From Fibrobacterota bacterium (GTDB lineage Bacteria > Fibrobacterota > Chitinivibrionia > Chitinivibrionales > Chitinispirillaceae): a stretch of 64,000 nt of DNA. Both the position numbers and the translations under genes were made by a program. This document shows, in pieces, positions 52,302 through 61,292 of the stretch (the stretch's first letter is position 1; every line of letters begins with the position of its first letter). The notes beneath the pieces were generated by a model, which saw only the letters and a list, made by a program, of their open reading frames with translations, was not told the origin of the DNA and did not search any database. Where the stretch lies: the NCBI GenBank assembly GCA_023436205.1, contig JAEZKC010000026.1, positions 62,001 through 126,000 on the forward strand, given 5' to 3'.

Positions 52302-52379
52302 TATTCGTCTCTCCGTAAGCAGAAAACCGAGTCCGGACAACCGGTTGCAGACTAAAAAACCTTAAAGAAGGAGTTCAAA

Positions 52380-52835
52380 ATGAAACGCACACTCATTACT
52401 CTCACAGCAGTCGCACTGGTTGTTTTTTCTACCTCCGCCCAGACAAAGACATCTACTGCCAACGCCGGCGACCTGGAGCAGCTTAAAACTCAGCTTCAGT
52501 CTCAAATCGGTGACCAGCTCGATAACCTTTCACCCGAAATCCAGGCAAAACTTCAGGAAGCTAAAGCCGCCTGCGAAAATGCCCGCACTATGTTTAAAAA
52601 CATGAGTGCAAATGCGTCTGATGCTGCAAGAGCCAAAGCCAGAGCAGATGCAGAAAAGGCCCTGGGTGAGGCAATCATGGCAATGGAGCAGATTAGTACG
52701 CAGGTCAAAGCCGATGTGGAAAAAGCAAAGGCCCAGATCCAGACTCAGCTTCAGCAGAGAATCGAAGAGGCCAAGCAGTTGCAGACCCGTCTTCAGGATG
52801 GAAGCGGCAGTGGCCCCGGAACAGGAAAGAACTAA
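52380..52835 (+). CDS. exported Ala/Gln/Lys-rich coiled-coil protein
   Basis: A 151-residue exported protein with a signal peptide (MKRTLITLTAVALVVFSTSAQ). The mature part is almost entirely helical with heptad-like Ala, Leu and Gln (LEQLKTQLQSQIGDQLDNL; ADVEKAKAQIQTQLQQRIEE), ending in a Gly/Ser tail (DGSGSGPGTGKN). Such composition suggests a periplasmic coiled-coil or fibre. AAGGAG precedes the ATG at about seven bases. It is the first gene after the sigma-54 promoter, and highly expressed envelope-stress products often take that position. Family unknown. Confidence 0.65.
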   Translation: MKRTLITLTAVALVVFSTSAQTKTSTANAGDLEQLKTQLQSQIGDQLDNLSPEIQAKLQEAKAACENARTMFKNMSANASDAARAKARADAEKALGEAIMAMEQISTQVKADVEKAKAQIQTQLQQRIEEAKQLQTRLQDGSGSGPGTGKN

Positions 52836-52931
52836 CTCCTTCCCTGCCAATCCTTAGCACCGATGGCAAAACGGGTAAGGGAAAGAGAGGGCGACGGCCC
52901 TCTCTTACAATTGATAAAAGAGGATGCGCAA

Positions 52932-53315
52932 ATGAAGTACTGCAGGAAATTTTTAACAGCGGCGACAGTGATCATGCTCCTTGGCCTCTCTACTCAGGCT
53001 CAGCAGAAGAACGAAGCTGAACTTGAGGCCGAAGAAATCTTCAATTCCATGATGCTCAGCATGCCTAAAGAAATGAAGAGCAGAGTTGATTCCGCTGCTT
53101 CCATTCAAAAGCCTACAGACCATAACATTATTACATTAGAAAAGCTTACTCCTCAGCAGATGGATTCTCTAAAGAGAGCAAACGGCAGAGTCATTGTTGA
53201 AAAACTCTCACCGGAACTGCGGGAGCAGGTACGTAAAACAATGGAATCGATTGAACAGAGTCAGGCCGAAAGGATGATCGAGTTCAAAGAAAGCAGGAGT
53301 CGCCAAAAGAACTGA
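52932..53315 (+). CDS. small exported helical protein
   Basis: About 127 residues with a signal peptide (MKYCRKFLTAATVIMLLGLSTQAQ). The mature region is short and charged (EAELEAEEIFNSMMLSMPKEMKSRVD; SPELREQVRKTMESIEQSQAERM), probably helical. The ATG at 52932 has GAGG eight bases upstream; an earlier in-frame ATG at 52863 would add a soluble leader before the signal peptide and is unlikely. It is the second gene of the operon. No family recognised. Confidence 0.6.
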   Translation: MKYCRKFLTAATVIMLLGLSTQAQQKNEAELEAEEIFNSMMLSMPKEMKSRVDSAASIQKPTDHNIITLEKLTPQQMDSLKRANGRVIVEKLSPELREQVRKTMESIEQSQAERMIEFKESRSRQKN

Positions 53316-53368
53316 CTTCAAAAAGTCCATCGGTGCTAAAACGAAAATTTTCAACTAAGGCGGGGAAA

Positions 53369-54082
53369 ATGAAAACACAACATTACATAATAGTTTTCGC
53401 CATTCTGTTACTGACAGTTTGTATCAGTGCAGACACAACATTTGTAAATGAGGCTTTGAATTTTTCTGCTTATTTTCCAGATAACTGGGCAGCCAGTCAG
53501 ATCACAGAAGATCACGTCACCTTTCATGATACCACTGGCACCTGCAGCTCTCAGATAACAATTAAACGATATCTGCGTAACCCCGACGATTTCGCAACAT
53601 CTGAAGACTGGACAAGAGCCCATTTTATTGCATATCTGCTGGTTGTACGATATTCATGGGATCCTTTCGGGGCTATACTGTACTACGATTCAACTATAAA
53701 CAGTGTTCAAGGTACATTGTGGGCGCCTGAAGCATTTTGTGAATTCTATTCAGTTGATACCTCCCTGGGGTCCTGGAATGAGTATATCCGCTATACGGCC
53801 CAGGGCGACTACGGTTACGAAATCTATGCTATTGGTGATACGACAGATATGGAAAAAAATATAGGCCTTTACAGCGCCATCATTCAATTAATTGACATCG
53901 AGCCAACAGTACATATTTACAGACCTAATTTCACAGTATCTAAATCAGCCGCTAATTTTACCTCTCCCAAAAGCATCGTTTACGATCTTAAGGGGAAACG
54001 GCAATCATACCTTTCTTCCAAATACCCCAGTGGCGTTTATATCCGTCCATCAGCCGCCACTCTGAATATAAAAGTCAGATGA
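53369..54082 (+). CDS. exported protein with C-terminal secretion-tail-like segment
   Basis: About 237 residues with a signal peptide (MKTQHYIIVFAILLLTVCISA). The mature N-terminus, NEALNFSAYFPDNWAASQITEDHVTF, and the following beta-rich stretch resemble a lipid- or protein-binding sandwich. The last 45 residues (SIVYDLKGKRQSYL, YPSGVYIRP) have the form of a Fibrobacter/Bacteroidetes-type C-terminal tail (VYDLxGKR ... SGVYI). It suggests export and surface attachment. AAGGCGGGG lies before the ATG at 53369. Third gene of the operon. Confidence 0.6.
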   Translation: MKTQHYIIVFAILLLTVCISADTTFVNEALNFSAYFPDNWAASQITEDHVTFHDTTGTCSSQITIKRYLRNPDDFATSEDWTRAHFIAYLLVVRYSWDPFGAILYYDSTINSVQGTLWAPEAFCEFYSVDTSLGSWNEYIRYTAQGDYGYEIYAIGDTTDMEKNIGLYSAIIQLIDIEPTVHIYRPNFTVSKSAANFTSPKSIVYDLKGKRQSYLSSKYPSGVYIRPSAATLNIKVR

Positions 54083-54090
54083 TCTTTTCC

Positions 54091-54119
54091 AAGCCGATCA
54101 GCTTATTGATCGGCTTTAA
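54091..54119 (+). terminator. hairpin between operon genes, possible partial terminator
   Basis: AAGCCGATCA (54091-54100) and TGATCGGCTT (54107-54116) form a ten-bp stem with a six-base loop, followed by only TTT AA. It is probably a weak terminator or processing site that lowers expression of the downstream barrel and kinase genes. Confidence 0.5.
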
Positions 54120-54130
54120 CAGGGCGGGCG

Positions 54131-55696
54131 ATGTCTATCTATAAAAAAATATTTTTAAGTATTTCGATTCTGCTGCTTCAGGCTTTTTCAACGCAAGCAG
54201 CAGAAAATAAGTTAACCCTCAACAACAGTCTTGAACAGGGCCATAAACTATTATATGCAAACAAACCGGATAGTGCTTTAAGCTGCTTTATAAAGGCGTA
54301 CTCGCAAGGGCTTTCAAGAGACAGTCTTTTCTACTACTGGTCTGAAGTGATGCTTTCAAAGGGAGTACTGGACAGCGCCCTTGCATCCAATTATATGATC
54401 AGAGGCATTCATACCGGCAAGTTCAAGGAGAGGATTCTTCAACAGCGCTATTCCATTTACAAAAGTCTAAACTGGGAAAGTGATGCTGAACGATTGCTGG
54501 ATACGATCCGTTCCCTGCCATTCTACCGAAGAAGCTTTTTAATCCCCGATCTATCTTTGCATTTTCAGACTTCCGGCAGCAGAGATGCACTTCTTCGTGA
54601 CAGCTTGTCACCATGGAGTTCCAATGAGAACATCTTCGCCAGTTCGGGCGGATTGAAATCATCCTGGATAGTTTCCAGCGATCCGAAAATGTCACTAGGC
54701 GCCGCAGTATCTTTTTCAATCCAGACTTCTGCAGCCTCATCTCAAATCAACCTTTCCGATTCAGCTGACCTGACCGCATCACTTTTCTTTGCAGCCAGTG
54801 GAAAGTCGCTTTCTTTCAGCAGCTCCGCAGATTTGCGTTTTGATGCAAACGACAGTTTACAGCTTGGAGCATCAATCGAAGGTGGCTATTTGGCAATCGG
54901 TAGATGGACAAAAGCTTGTTATGCCGGAGGCAGTATTTTCCTCAATCAGCGTTTGAAATACGATAATTCCAATCTCTGGCTTTTCACCTCGGCATCAAAG
55001 AAAATCAGTAAAGGTTTCACTTTTGAAGGTAGTAATATGGTGAGCGTATATAATGATAAAAACTTACAATTCGAACTTTCTAAAACCAAAGTTTACTATG
55101 CAGAAGATTGCCGACTTCAATACCCGATTTTCTATACCGGCTCCGATTTGTCTCAAGTGATAGACACATCCAGTTCTTATTTATTGAGGGGCAGGATAGA
55201 AATATCCGGAAAAGATACAGTTGTAAGCATAAGGCAGCCGCCCTCCAGTATAGGGATCAACCCCAAAACGAGTCTGAGCATTTCTTTTATTCGTCCAGTC
55301 AGCTTGGGGTTAGCTTATAAAATCGATTATTACTGGGAACCATACGAATGGTGGAACCCGATAAGCTTTAACGGCATTATTTACAGCAGAAAAGAGGACA
55401 CATACTACATATTTCCAGCTGGTCCTGACTGGGGTACGACCAGAACACCCAACGGGAGCCTCGCTCTCGACGTAACGCCTCAGCCGGCATATCACTCCGC
55501 CATTCGAATAGATCAATCACTTGGTGCCGATATTTCCATACAACTTGTTACAGGGAAATTCGGAAAAGTGCATCTCAAGTCCGGATACCGGCGTACATGG
55601 TCAACTTTAGACAGCCATGCTCTTTTAAAAATCCCCAAATGGATTTCATGGATTACCTTGGACTGGAGGCTTAACATGAATCGGAAAAAACTCTAA
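54131..55696 (+). CDS. exported protein with TPR-like N-terminus and beta-barrel-like C-terminus
   Basis: A 521-residue product with a signal peptide (IFLSISILLLQAFSTQAAE). Residues about 30-140 contain TPR-like helices (EQGHKLLYANKPDSALSCFIKAYSQG; SKGVLDSALASNYMIRG). From about 150 on, alternating strands with serine-rich turns dominate (LSFSSSADLRFDANDSLQLGASIEGGY; SLSISFIRPVSLGLAYKIDYYW), ending in SWITLDWRLNMNRKKL, consistent with an outer-membrane barrel. It lies 48 bp after the previous gene. Family unknown; it may be the surface component of the envelope system. Confidence 0.6.
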   Translation: MSIYKKIFLSISILLLQAFSTQAAENKLTLNNSLEQGHKLLYANKPDSALSCFIKAYSQGLSRDSLFYYWSEVMLSKGVLDSALASNYMIRGIHTGKFKERILQQRYSIYKSLNWESDAERLLDTIRSLPFYRRSFLIPDLSLHFQTSGSRDALLRDSLSPWSSNENIFASSGGLKSSWIVSSDPKMSLGAAVSFSIQTSAASSQINLSDSADLTASLFFAASGKSLSFSSSADLRFDANDSLQLGASIEGGYLAIGRWTKACYAGGSIFLNQRLKYDNSNLWLFTSASKKISKGFTFEGSNMVSVYNDKNLQFELSKTKVYYAEDCRLQYPIFYTGSDLSQVIDTSSSYLLRGRIEISGKDTVVSIRQPPSSIGINPKTSLSISFIRPVSLGLAYKIDYYWEPYEWWNPISFNGIIYSRKEDTYYIFPAGPDWGTTRTPNGSLALDVTPQPAYHSAIRIDQSLGADISIQLVTGKFGKVHLKSGYRRTWSTLDSHALLKIPKWISWITLDWRLNMNRKKL

Positions 55697-55779
55697 AGAC
55701 TAGCCTGATGCACATTATAGAATGTATAATTTCTTATATGATGAGAGCATGTTCAAACAATCACAATGGCTTCACAAAA

Positions 55780-56466
55780 ATGAGCAAATTATTCCGAGCG
55801 AGCCTTTTTATCATTCTACTGCTCAACTTTTCTATTCTAATTTCCTGCAGCACTGTAAACAGAGATATAGAAAAAGGTGAAGCATCTCTTAGGCTTGGCG
55901 ATTATGCCATGGCTATTCGATTCTTTGAAGGTGTACTTAACCGTAATCCGGAAAATTTCGAAGCTCGGCTGGGCATGGGCAAATCACTTATTCAGCAGGC
56001 AGTTGCCCAGGGAGGAGACAGTCTCATCTGGAGTAGAGCGCTAACACATCTTGAAGCTGCTCGCAGTATCAGGCCAAATAGCAAAGTAGAGCCTCTTCTT
56101 AGTGATACCTGGTTAATTCATGCTCGTCAGGGCTTGGAGACTCATGACACATTAGGGGCGCTTAAATCTCTGGGAAGAGCAATTGACCTCAACCCTAAAG
56201 CGGTGGAGGCTCTTAATCTTGCCGGCATAATTTATTACAGAATGGGGGATTCCGAGAAAGCCACCATTCTCTTTCGAAGTGCTCTTGCTGCCGATTCCCT
56301 GCGTCCATTCACCTATTTTAATCTGGGAATGGTACAGTGGGCAAAAATGAATTATGTAATGGCACATCAGTTCTGGTTCAAGGCATTACAACTTGCCCCT
56401 GAGGACAAAGATATCCTCTACTGGTTTGCTTCCGCACAGAAAAAGGTTGAGGAGCTTGGCAAATGA
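55780..56466 (+). CDS. TPR lipoprotein
   Basis: Lipoprotein of about 228 residues from ATG 55780 (MSKLFRAS...; signal to the lipobox LISC at about 20-23). Further in-frame ATGs upstream (55708, 55738) would add a less typical leader, and no ribosome site decides the start. TPR motifs run along the mature part (EKGEASLRLGDYAMAIRFFEGVLNRNPENFEARLGMG; VEALNLAGIIYYRMGDSEKATILF). Its stop overlaps the kinase start (ATGA), so it is coupled to the kinase and could present an input signal to it. Confidence 0.7.
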   Translation: MSKLFRASLFIILLLNFSILISCSTVNRDIEKGEASLRLGDYAMAIRFFEGVLNRNPENFEARLGMGKSLIQQAVAQGGDSLIWSRALTHLEAARSIRPNSKVEPLLSDTWLIHARQGLETHDTLGALKSLGRAIDLNPKAVEALNLAGIIYYRMGDSEKATILFRSALAADSLRPFTYFNLGMVQWAKMNYVMAHQFWFKALQLAPEDKDILYWFASAQKKVEELGK

Positions 56467-57806
56467 CCCCCAGGCTTCCAAGAGGGTTTTCAAATCCCGT
56501 AAAAATTGGATCTGGGGGATTTGGTTCCGTTTACAGGGTATATCAGGAAACTTTAAACAGGCATGTAGCGATCAAATTCATATCTCAAAAAGATCCAGAT
56601 GCCCGTTCAGCTCTGAAAAAGGAAGCCACTCTCCAGGCTGATCTGCACATAAGGGGAATACCACAGGTTTATGATGTGTTTGAGTCAGCAGATCAAGTCT
56701 GCATTGTCATGCAATGGATCAAGGGATGCAGCGCAAGAGATCTTCTCGAACAGGAACTGACTGGAGAGGTGCGCATGGCTCTTGCAAAAGAAATAATCGA
56801 TATCTGCGCTTCTCTTCACAAACAGGGATATGCTCATAGAGACCTCAAACCGGAAAACATCCTCATTTCCGCTGAGGGTGTCTATCTGATTGACTTTGGC
56901 TTGGCGCACCATATCAGGAGCCAGCGCCTTACAGCTGAGAATGTGATCAAGGGTACTCCTGCTTACATTGCTCCAGAGCTTCTTAAAGGAGAAAACCATT
57001 CAGCTGATCAAATTCGTGCAGATGTCTACTCGCTTGGGAAAGTGATTCAAGAGATTTTTGCTGGAGATCAAATGCCACAGTTCCTGAAAGCCTGTCTCTC
57101 TGAAAATCCGGAAATGAGGCCAGCATCGGCATTCCATATAGTATCTGCTGCACAGATTCCTGAATTCAATGTGAACTGGGAGAATATATGTGAGCCACTG
57201 GCAAGTGATCTGCTTGCAAGACAGCTTCTTCGCACAGCTAAAAATCTTATGCAAAGCCGCTCCCACGCACAGGCCTATCAACTTCTGGTGGAATGTCTGG
57301 CACTCAATCCAGACCTCCACGAAGCTCTGGATCTGATAAGAGAATTCCCCAAAGTTGACGTTAATAAAAAGAAGCTACAAAAGAGAATTATTTTAGCCTT
57401 GACCATTTCCACAATTTTTGTGCTCATCGGTTCTTTACTGGTTATCAGGTCAAGTATGAGATATTCAGCAGATAATCTAGTGTACTCCGGTTTAGATAGC
57501 GAAAAATCACTTTTACTTACAAGCAATACTGCTCCAAAAATTGAATCCCTTCCACCTCTGCCATTCAAGGAAGAAACAGTTCCTGCGCATTCCATATTTG
57601 GTCAGCTCGCTATAATCAGGCACCCTGAAAAAGGGAACCTTTACAAAAACAGGGGACTCGTAAATACTGACAGCAATATTGTTTTTGGTGTATTTGAAAA
57701 CGAGCAGATGCTCTACTGGATGAATCCGGAGAAATTTATTGTTTGGAAAGAGATTACAAGGGTGCTACCGTTTCAGATCAAGCGTTTGAAAATCGAGGAA
57801 AGATGA
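56463..57806 (+). CDS. membrane-bound Ser/Thr protein kinase (Hanks-type)
   Basis: A 447-residue kinase. The cytoplasmic domain has the G-loop GSGGFGSVY (16-24), Lys38, Glu54, HRDLKPEN (125-132) and DFG (144-146), then GTPAYIAPELL. All catalytic residues are present, so it should be active. A linker (about 235-305) with TPR-like helices precedes one transmembrane helix (about 308-328, ILALTISTIFVLIGSLLVI). The extracytoplasmic C-terminus of 119 residues ends in a small beta domain (GQLAIIRHPEKGNLY, FGVFENEQMLYWMNPE). It overlaps both neighbours by four bases (ATGA), tying it to the sigma-54 activator. Confidence 0.9.
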   Translation: MTPRLPRGFSNPVKIGSGGFGSVYRVYQETLNRHVAIKFISQKDPDARSALKKEATLQADLHIRGIPQVYDVFESADQVCIVMQWIKGCSARDLLEQELTGEVRMALAKEIIDICASLHKQGYAHRDLKPENILISAEGVYLIDFGLAHHIRSQRLTAENVIKGTPAYIAPELLKGENHSADQIRADVYSLGKVIQEIFAGDQMPQFLKACLSENPEMRPASAFHIVSAAQIPEFNVNWENICEPLASDLLARQLLRTAKNLMQSRSHAQAYQLLVECLALNPDLHEALDLIREFPKVDVNKKKLQKRIILALTISTIFVLIGSLLVIRSSMRYSADNLVYSGLDSEKSLLLTSNTAPKIESLPPLPFKEETVPAHSIFGQLAIIRHPEKGNLYKNRGLVNTDSNIVFGVFENEQMLYWMNPEKFIVWKEITRVLPFQIKRLKIEER

Positions 57807-59605
57807 ATACTAAAATCAGCGATTTATACTTGGAAGACAAAAAAACCGGCAGCCGAATTGAATTGAACCAAAGGCTCTTCACCATCGGTTCAGCTTCAAA
57901 CTGCACACTTAAGCTCTCAAAACCTGTTCCGGCACATGCAGCCCATTGCCTTTTTTCAGAAGGGCACTTCTTCTTCCAAACACTCACCGACCAGGTTAAA
58001 ATAACCGTAAACGGCAAAATTCCCGAGGAAAAATGCAGGCTAAAGCCTGGCGATGAGATACATATTGGTCAGAATATCTTTCTTATATCAGGTGACAAAG
58101 CGTTATCTCCTGCAGTTTCGGACACTGATCCCACTAATGAATTATTGGAAGTAATTCTCCTGCTTCTGCGGAACAGAGACCATGATTTATCATCTGTTCT
58201 ACTCACATCCATAGCAAAACTCTTAAAATGTGACGCTGCACGGATAGTTGGAGAAGATCCGGATACCGGAAAGCATTTTACCCTGGTGCGATACCCTGCA
58301 CATGCGGGTCTGGATCGTTTTTCCACTAGAGCTATTGAATGGGCAAGGGAATCTTCCAAAACGATTCTGATGCTTGAAACTGACTGGGCCGGCAACCCCG
58401 GAGACAACCGATCACTTGAAAAGAATTCCGTTTCCTCCGTTCTCTGCGCTCCATTGCTGCATAATGAAATCTGCAAGGGATATCTTTATCTGGACAGAAC
58501 CGGAGTCAGTGAAAATTTCAGCGAAAGTGATCGATTACTCTGCGATCGGTTACTTCCCATTGTAATGGAGTTACTGCTGAACACCGAAGAAAGGCAGCGA
58601 CAGCAGGAGTTGATTGCGTCTCTTCAAAACGCCCGTGAAAGTGAAAAAGGGGGCATCGTTTACAGGAGTGAGAAAATGCATTCAATGATTTCTCTGGCCG
58701 AGCGTATTGCCCCCACCGACTCGCCAGTTTTGATTCTGGGAGAAACGGGAACGGGAAAAGAACTGATGGCCAGACGAATCCATGCCAAATCACTGCGTTC
58801 AGAAAAACCTTTTAAAGCTGTCAATTGCGGAGCGCTTCCTGAAAATTTGATTGAATCGGAACTGTTCGGGCATGAGAAGGGCGCATTTACCGGTGCAGTC
58901 AGCCGCAAACAGGGGCTCTTTGAGGCTGCAGATGGAGGAACAGTTTTTCTGGATGAAGTAGGGGAAATGCCGTTATCATTACAAGTAAAGCTTCTTCGAG
59001 TATTGCAGGAATCTGAAATTACGCCTGTAGGGAGCACAGATGTTCATAAGGTGGACGTACGCATAATAGCCGCCACAAACCGTGACCCTTTAAAGGAGGT
59101 TGAATCGGGTCGATTCAGGTCCGATCTTTTTTTCAGACTCAATGTCTTTTCTCTTACTCTGCCACCCTTGCGGGAACGAAGCGAAGACATTCTGCTGCTT
59201 GCAGAATATTTCATAGTTAAATACTGCGGACGTCTGGGCCTAGAGAAGAAAATCATTTCACGTGATGCTCAAATGTCTCTGGCCAGTCATTTGTGGCCCG
59301 GAAATGTCCGGGAGCTTGAGAATATAATACAGAGAGCAGTTGTACTTTCAGCTACCCGAAAAATCGAATCTGGTGATATCACCATAGCTCCAACCGCAAC
59401 AAATCAGACTCCGAACCAGCCGCAACGCATACCGACTATCCGAGCTGCTCGTGAAGGGGCCGAAAAAGAAGTGATTCGAAACGCCCTCAGAGCGACTGGA
59501 GGAAATGTATCCCAGTCCTCACGGCTATTGGAGATTGACCGCAAATGGTTAATTCAAAAAATGGCTGAATACCAAATTGATGCCGAACAATACCGGGATC
59601 GCTAA
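57803..59605 (+). CDS. sigma-54-dependent activator with FHA-like, GAF, AAA+ and Fis domains
   Basis: A 600-residue bacterial enhancer-binding protein. The FHA-like domain is residues about 5-98 (FTIGSASNCTLKL, HIGQNIFLI), and a GAF domain spans about 115-262. AAA+ runs from about 285 to 520, with Walker A GETGTGKE (313-320), the sigma-54 loop GAFTGA (360-365) and Walker B VFLDEVGEMP (381-390). A Fis-type helix-turn-helix is at about 550-590. The conserved phosphothreonine-binding Arg and Ser of FHA domains appear to be replaced, so binding may be altered. The ATG at 57803 overlaps the kinase stop, with GAGG five bases upstream. It likely activates the promoter at 52286. Confidence 0.93.
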   Translation: MNTKISDLYLEDKKTGSRIELNQRLFTIGSASNCTLKLSKPVPAHAAHCLFSEGHFFFQTLTDQVKITVNGKIPEEKCRLKPGDEIHIGQNIFLISGDKALSPAVSDTDPTNELLEVILLLLRNRDHDLSSVLLTSIAKLLKCDAARIVGEDPDTGKHFTLVRYPAHAGLDRFSTRAIEWARESSKTILMLETDWAGNPGDNRSLEKNSVSSVLCAPLLHNEICKGYLYLDRTGVSENFSESDRLLCDRLLPIVMELLLNTEERQRQQELIASLQNARESEKGGIVYRSEKMHSMISLAERIAPTDSPVLILGETGTGKELMARRIHAKSLRSEKPFKAVNCGALPENLIESELFGHEKGAFTGAVSRKQGLFEAADGGTVFLDEVGEMPLSLQVKLLRVLQESEITPVGSTDVHKVDVRIIAATNRDPLKEVESGRFRSDLFFRLNVFSLTLPPLRERSEDILLLAEYFIVKYCGRLGLEKKIISRDAQMSLASHLWPGNVRELENIIQRAVVLSATRKIESGDITIAPTATNQTPNQPQRIPTIRAAREGAEKEVIRNALRATGGNVSQSSRLLEIDRKWLIQKMAEYQIDAEQYRDR

Positions 59606-59791
59606 ACCATACTCTAAAGAAAATCATCATCGAATTGCGACCTTGATTAAACTTACTTAGAAATATAGCTATCATCCGCCCAACGGTTCAGCTCTGGCCC
59701 GTCAGTTGCTTCTTATTCTGGAACTCTCAATAAGCTCTATACAAATTCTACTTTTTTGCAGTATTGGGAAAACTTTGAAAACGGACACTGC

Positions 59792-61012
59792 ATGGAACTT
59801 TCTGTTGCTTATACTTTCGATCCGGGGTTGATAGAAAAACTCGCAGCATTCCCGCAAGTTTCAGAAATCTATGGGAAACTGCATTCCGACATTTTCGGAG
59901 GAGGCCGCTGGTCTGCGACTTTACGCCGCAACAATCCGGCCTCTCTCGAGAAGGCAGTCAGACAGGCTCATCGGCATGGTGTCAAGTTCAACTACCTCCT
60001 AAACTGTGCCGACCTTTATGGTTTAGAACAGAGTCGTGCAGGACAGAAAAAAATTCGATCTTTTCTGGATTTCCTTTCCCGCACCAATGTGGATTCACTG
60101 ACAGTGGCAGTTCCCTATCTTCTAAAGCTGGTTAAAGCAAAGTACCCTCATTTTAAAGTCAGGGTTGGAGTGTTTGCCAGAATCGCCGATGAGGTGTCTG
60201 CCCGTCGCTGGGAGGATTTGGGTGCAGACACAATAACTCTAAGCTCCATTCTCTGCAACAGAAATTTCCCTCAACTGCGAAAAATCAGGCAAAGTGTTCG
60301 TTATGCAAATCTTCAGCTTATTGCAAACGCAAGTTGCCTCAATTCGTGCATTCACGAGTTCACCCACATGCATATGTTAAGCAGAGGATCCCGTAAGGGC
60401 GACTCCAGCCGTGGTTTTCTCCTTGATTACTGCTTTCTAAACTGTTCAGCAGGCAAAATCGCCAGACCTCACGAATTCATGCAGGCTGGGTGGATAAGGC
60501 CGGAAGATCTCGAGATTTACGAAGATTTGGGATATCACCATTTCAAAATCGTCGAAAGAAGCTGTCCTACCGATCTTCTGGTGAAGAGAGTTCAAGCCTA
60601 TGCTCAGAGAAAATTTGAAGGTAATCTTCTGGAAATAGTGGGGCCGGTGGCACATATTACCGGAGCACAGAATGCTCCCCTGGAGGTAAGAATCCGCCTT
60701 GCCCTCTCCATGCTTCGCCCCGGCCTGGTTAATCTCACGGCAATAAGACAGATGCACAGTTATGTGAAAAAAGTGCTGATCAGCGATTTTTCCCGCCCCA
60801 AATCCCCGGTCTACATAGATAACAGGGCTTTGGACGGGTTCTTAAGGAAGGCAATTAAAGCAGGCTGCAATCCGACTAAATGCACAGAATGCAGCTTTTG
60901 CAAAAAGAAAGCATCAGAAGTAATACAAATCCGAGGAGATTATAAACAGCAGGTTTTATCACTTGCTTATAAATTAGAGCAGGGTATGATCAGCGGTTCA
61001 CACTGGTTTTAG
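59792..61012 (+). CDS. peptidase U32-like protein with Cys clusters
   Basis: About 406 residues resembling the U32 family, whose characterised members (UbiU/UbiV, RlhA, TrhP) act in O2-independent hydroxylation and RNA modification rather than as proteases. A TIM-barrel-like core is followed by NASCLNSCIHEFTHMHML, a nearby FLLDYCFLNCSAGKIARPHEF and a C-terminal CNPTKCTECSFCKKK, giving enough Cys for a 4Fe-4S cluster. The ATG at 59792 is preferred over a TTG at 59756. It lies just 20 bp before the ACP gene, so it may act on a carrier-bound or quinone-like product. The assignment of role is inference. Confidence 0.65.
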   Translation: MELSVAYTFDPGLIEKLAAFPQVSEIYGKLHSDIFGGGRWSATLRRNNPASLEKAVRQAHRHGVKFNYLLNCADLYGLEQSRAGQKKIRSFLDFLSRTNVDSLTVAVPYLLKLVKAKYPHFKVRVGVFARIADEVSARRWEDLGADTITLSSILCNRNFPQLRKIRQSVRYANLQLIANASCLNSCIHEFTHMHMLSRGSRKGDSSRGFLLDYCFLNCSAGKIARPHEFMQAGWIRPEDLEIYEDLGYHHFKIVERSCPTDLLVKRVQAYAQRKFEGNLLEIVGPVAHITGAQNAPLEVRIRLALSMLRPGLVNLTAIRQMHSYVKKVLISDFSRPKSPVYIDNRALDGFLRKAIKAGCNPTKCTECSFCKKKASEVIQIRGDYKQQVLSLAYKLEQGMISGSHWF

Positions 61013-61031
61013 AATTTTCAAAGGAGTCAAA

Positions 61032-61292
61032 ATGAATGCGGCGCCTGAATTGGTTGAAAAAGTCAAGTCTGTCATAGTGGATGTATTACGTATTGACCAG
61101 GGAAAGATCCATCTTAACAGTAGATTCACCGAAGATCTGGGAGCTGATTCACTTGACCGAGTTACACTCCTGATGGCACTTGAGGACGAATTCGGCCGCT
61201 CTATAAGCGACGAAGAGGCTTCCACTTTCACAAACGTGGAAGCGGTTGTCAACTTCATCTCCTCCAAAGCCAGGGAGTCTGCTTCATGTTAG
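61032..61292 (+). CDS. acyl carrier protein
   Basis: An 86-residue carrier protein. The phosphopantetheine attachment serine is Ser40 in DLGADSLDRVTLLMALEDEFG. The preceding VVKSVIVDVLRID-like helix and the final SDEEASTFTNVEAVVNFI are typical. It carries growing acyl chains for the ketosynthase that overlaps its end. Its gene differs from a housekeeping fab context, so it is probably dedicated to this cluster. Confidence 0.92.
   Translation: MNAAPELVEKVKSVIVDVLRIDQGKIHLNSRFTEDLGADSLDRVTLLMALEDEFGRSISDEEASTFTNVEAVVNFISSKARESASC

Larger units (their letters stand above)
52068..52379 (+). promoter_or_regulatory. regulatory region upstream of the envelope/kinase operon
   Basis: About 310 bp without a gene. 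It holds inverted repeats AACCCTT/AAGGGTT (52139-52160) and GATTCTAA/TTAGAATC (52146-52179), a palindrome at 52212-52229 (TCACC-CTA-GGTGA), and the sigma-54 promoter at 52286-52301. The layout (dyads 60-150 bp before a -24/-12 box) matches a typical enhancer region for a sigma-54 activator. Confidence 0.6.
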
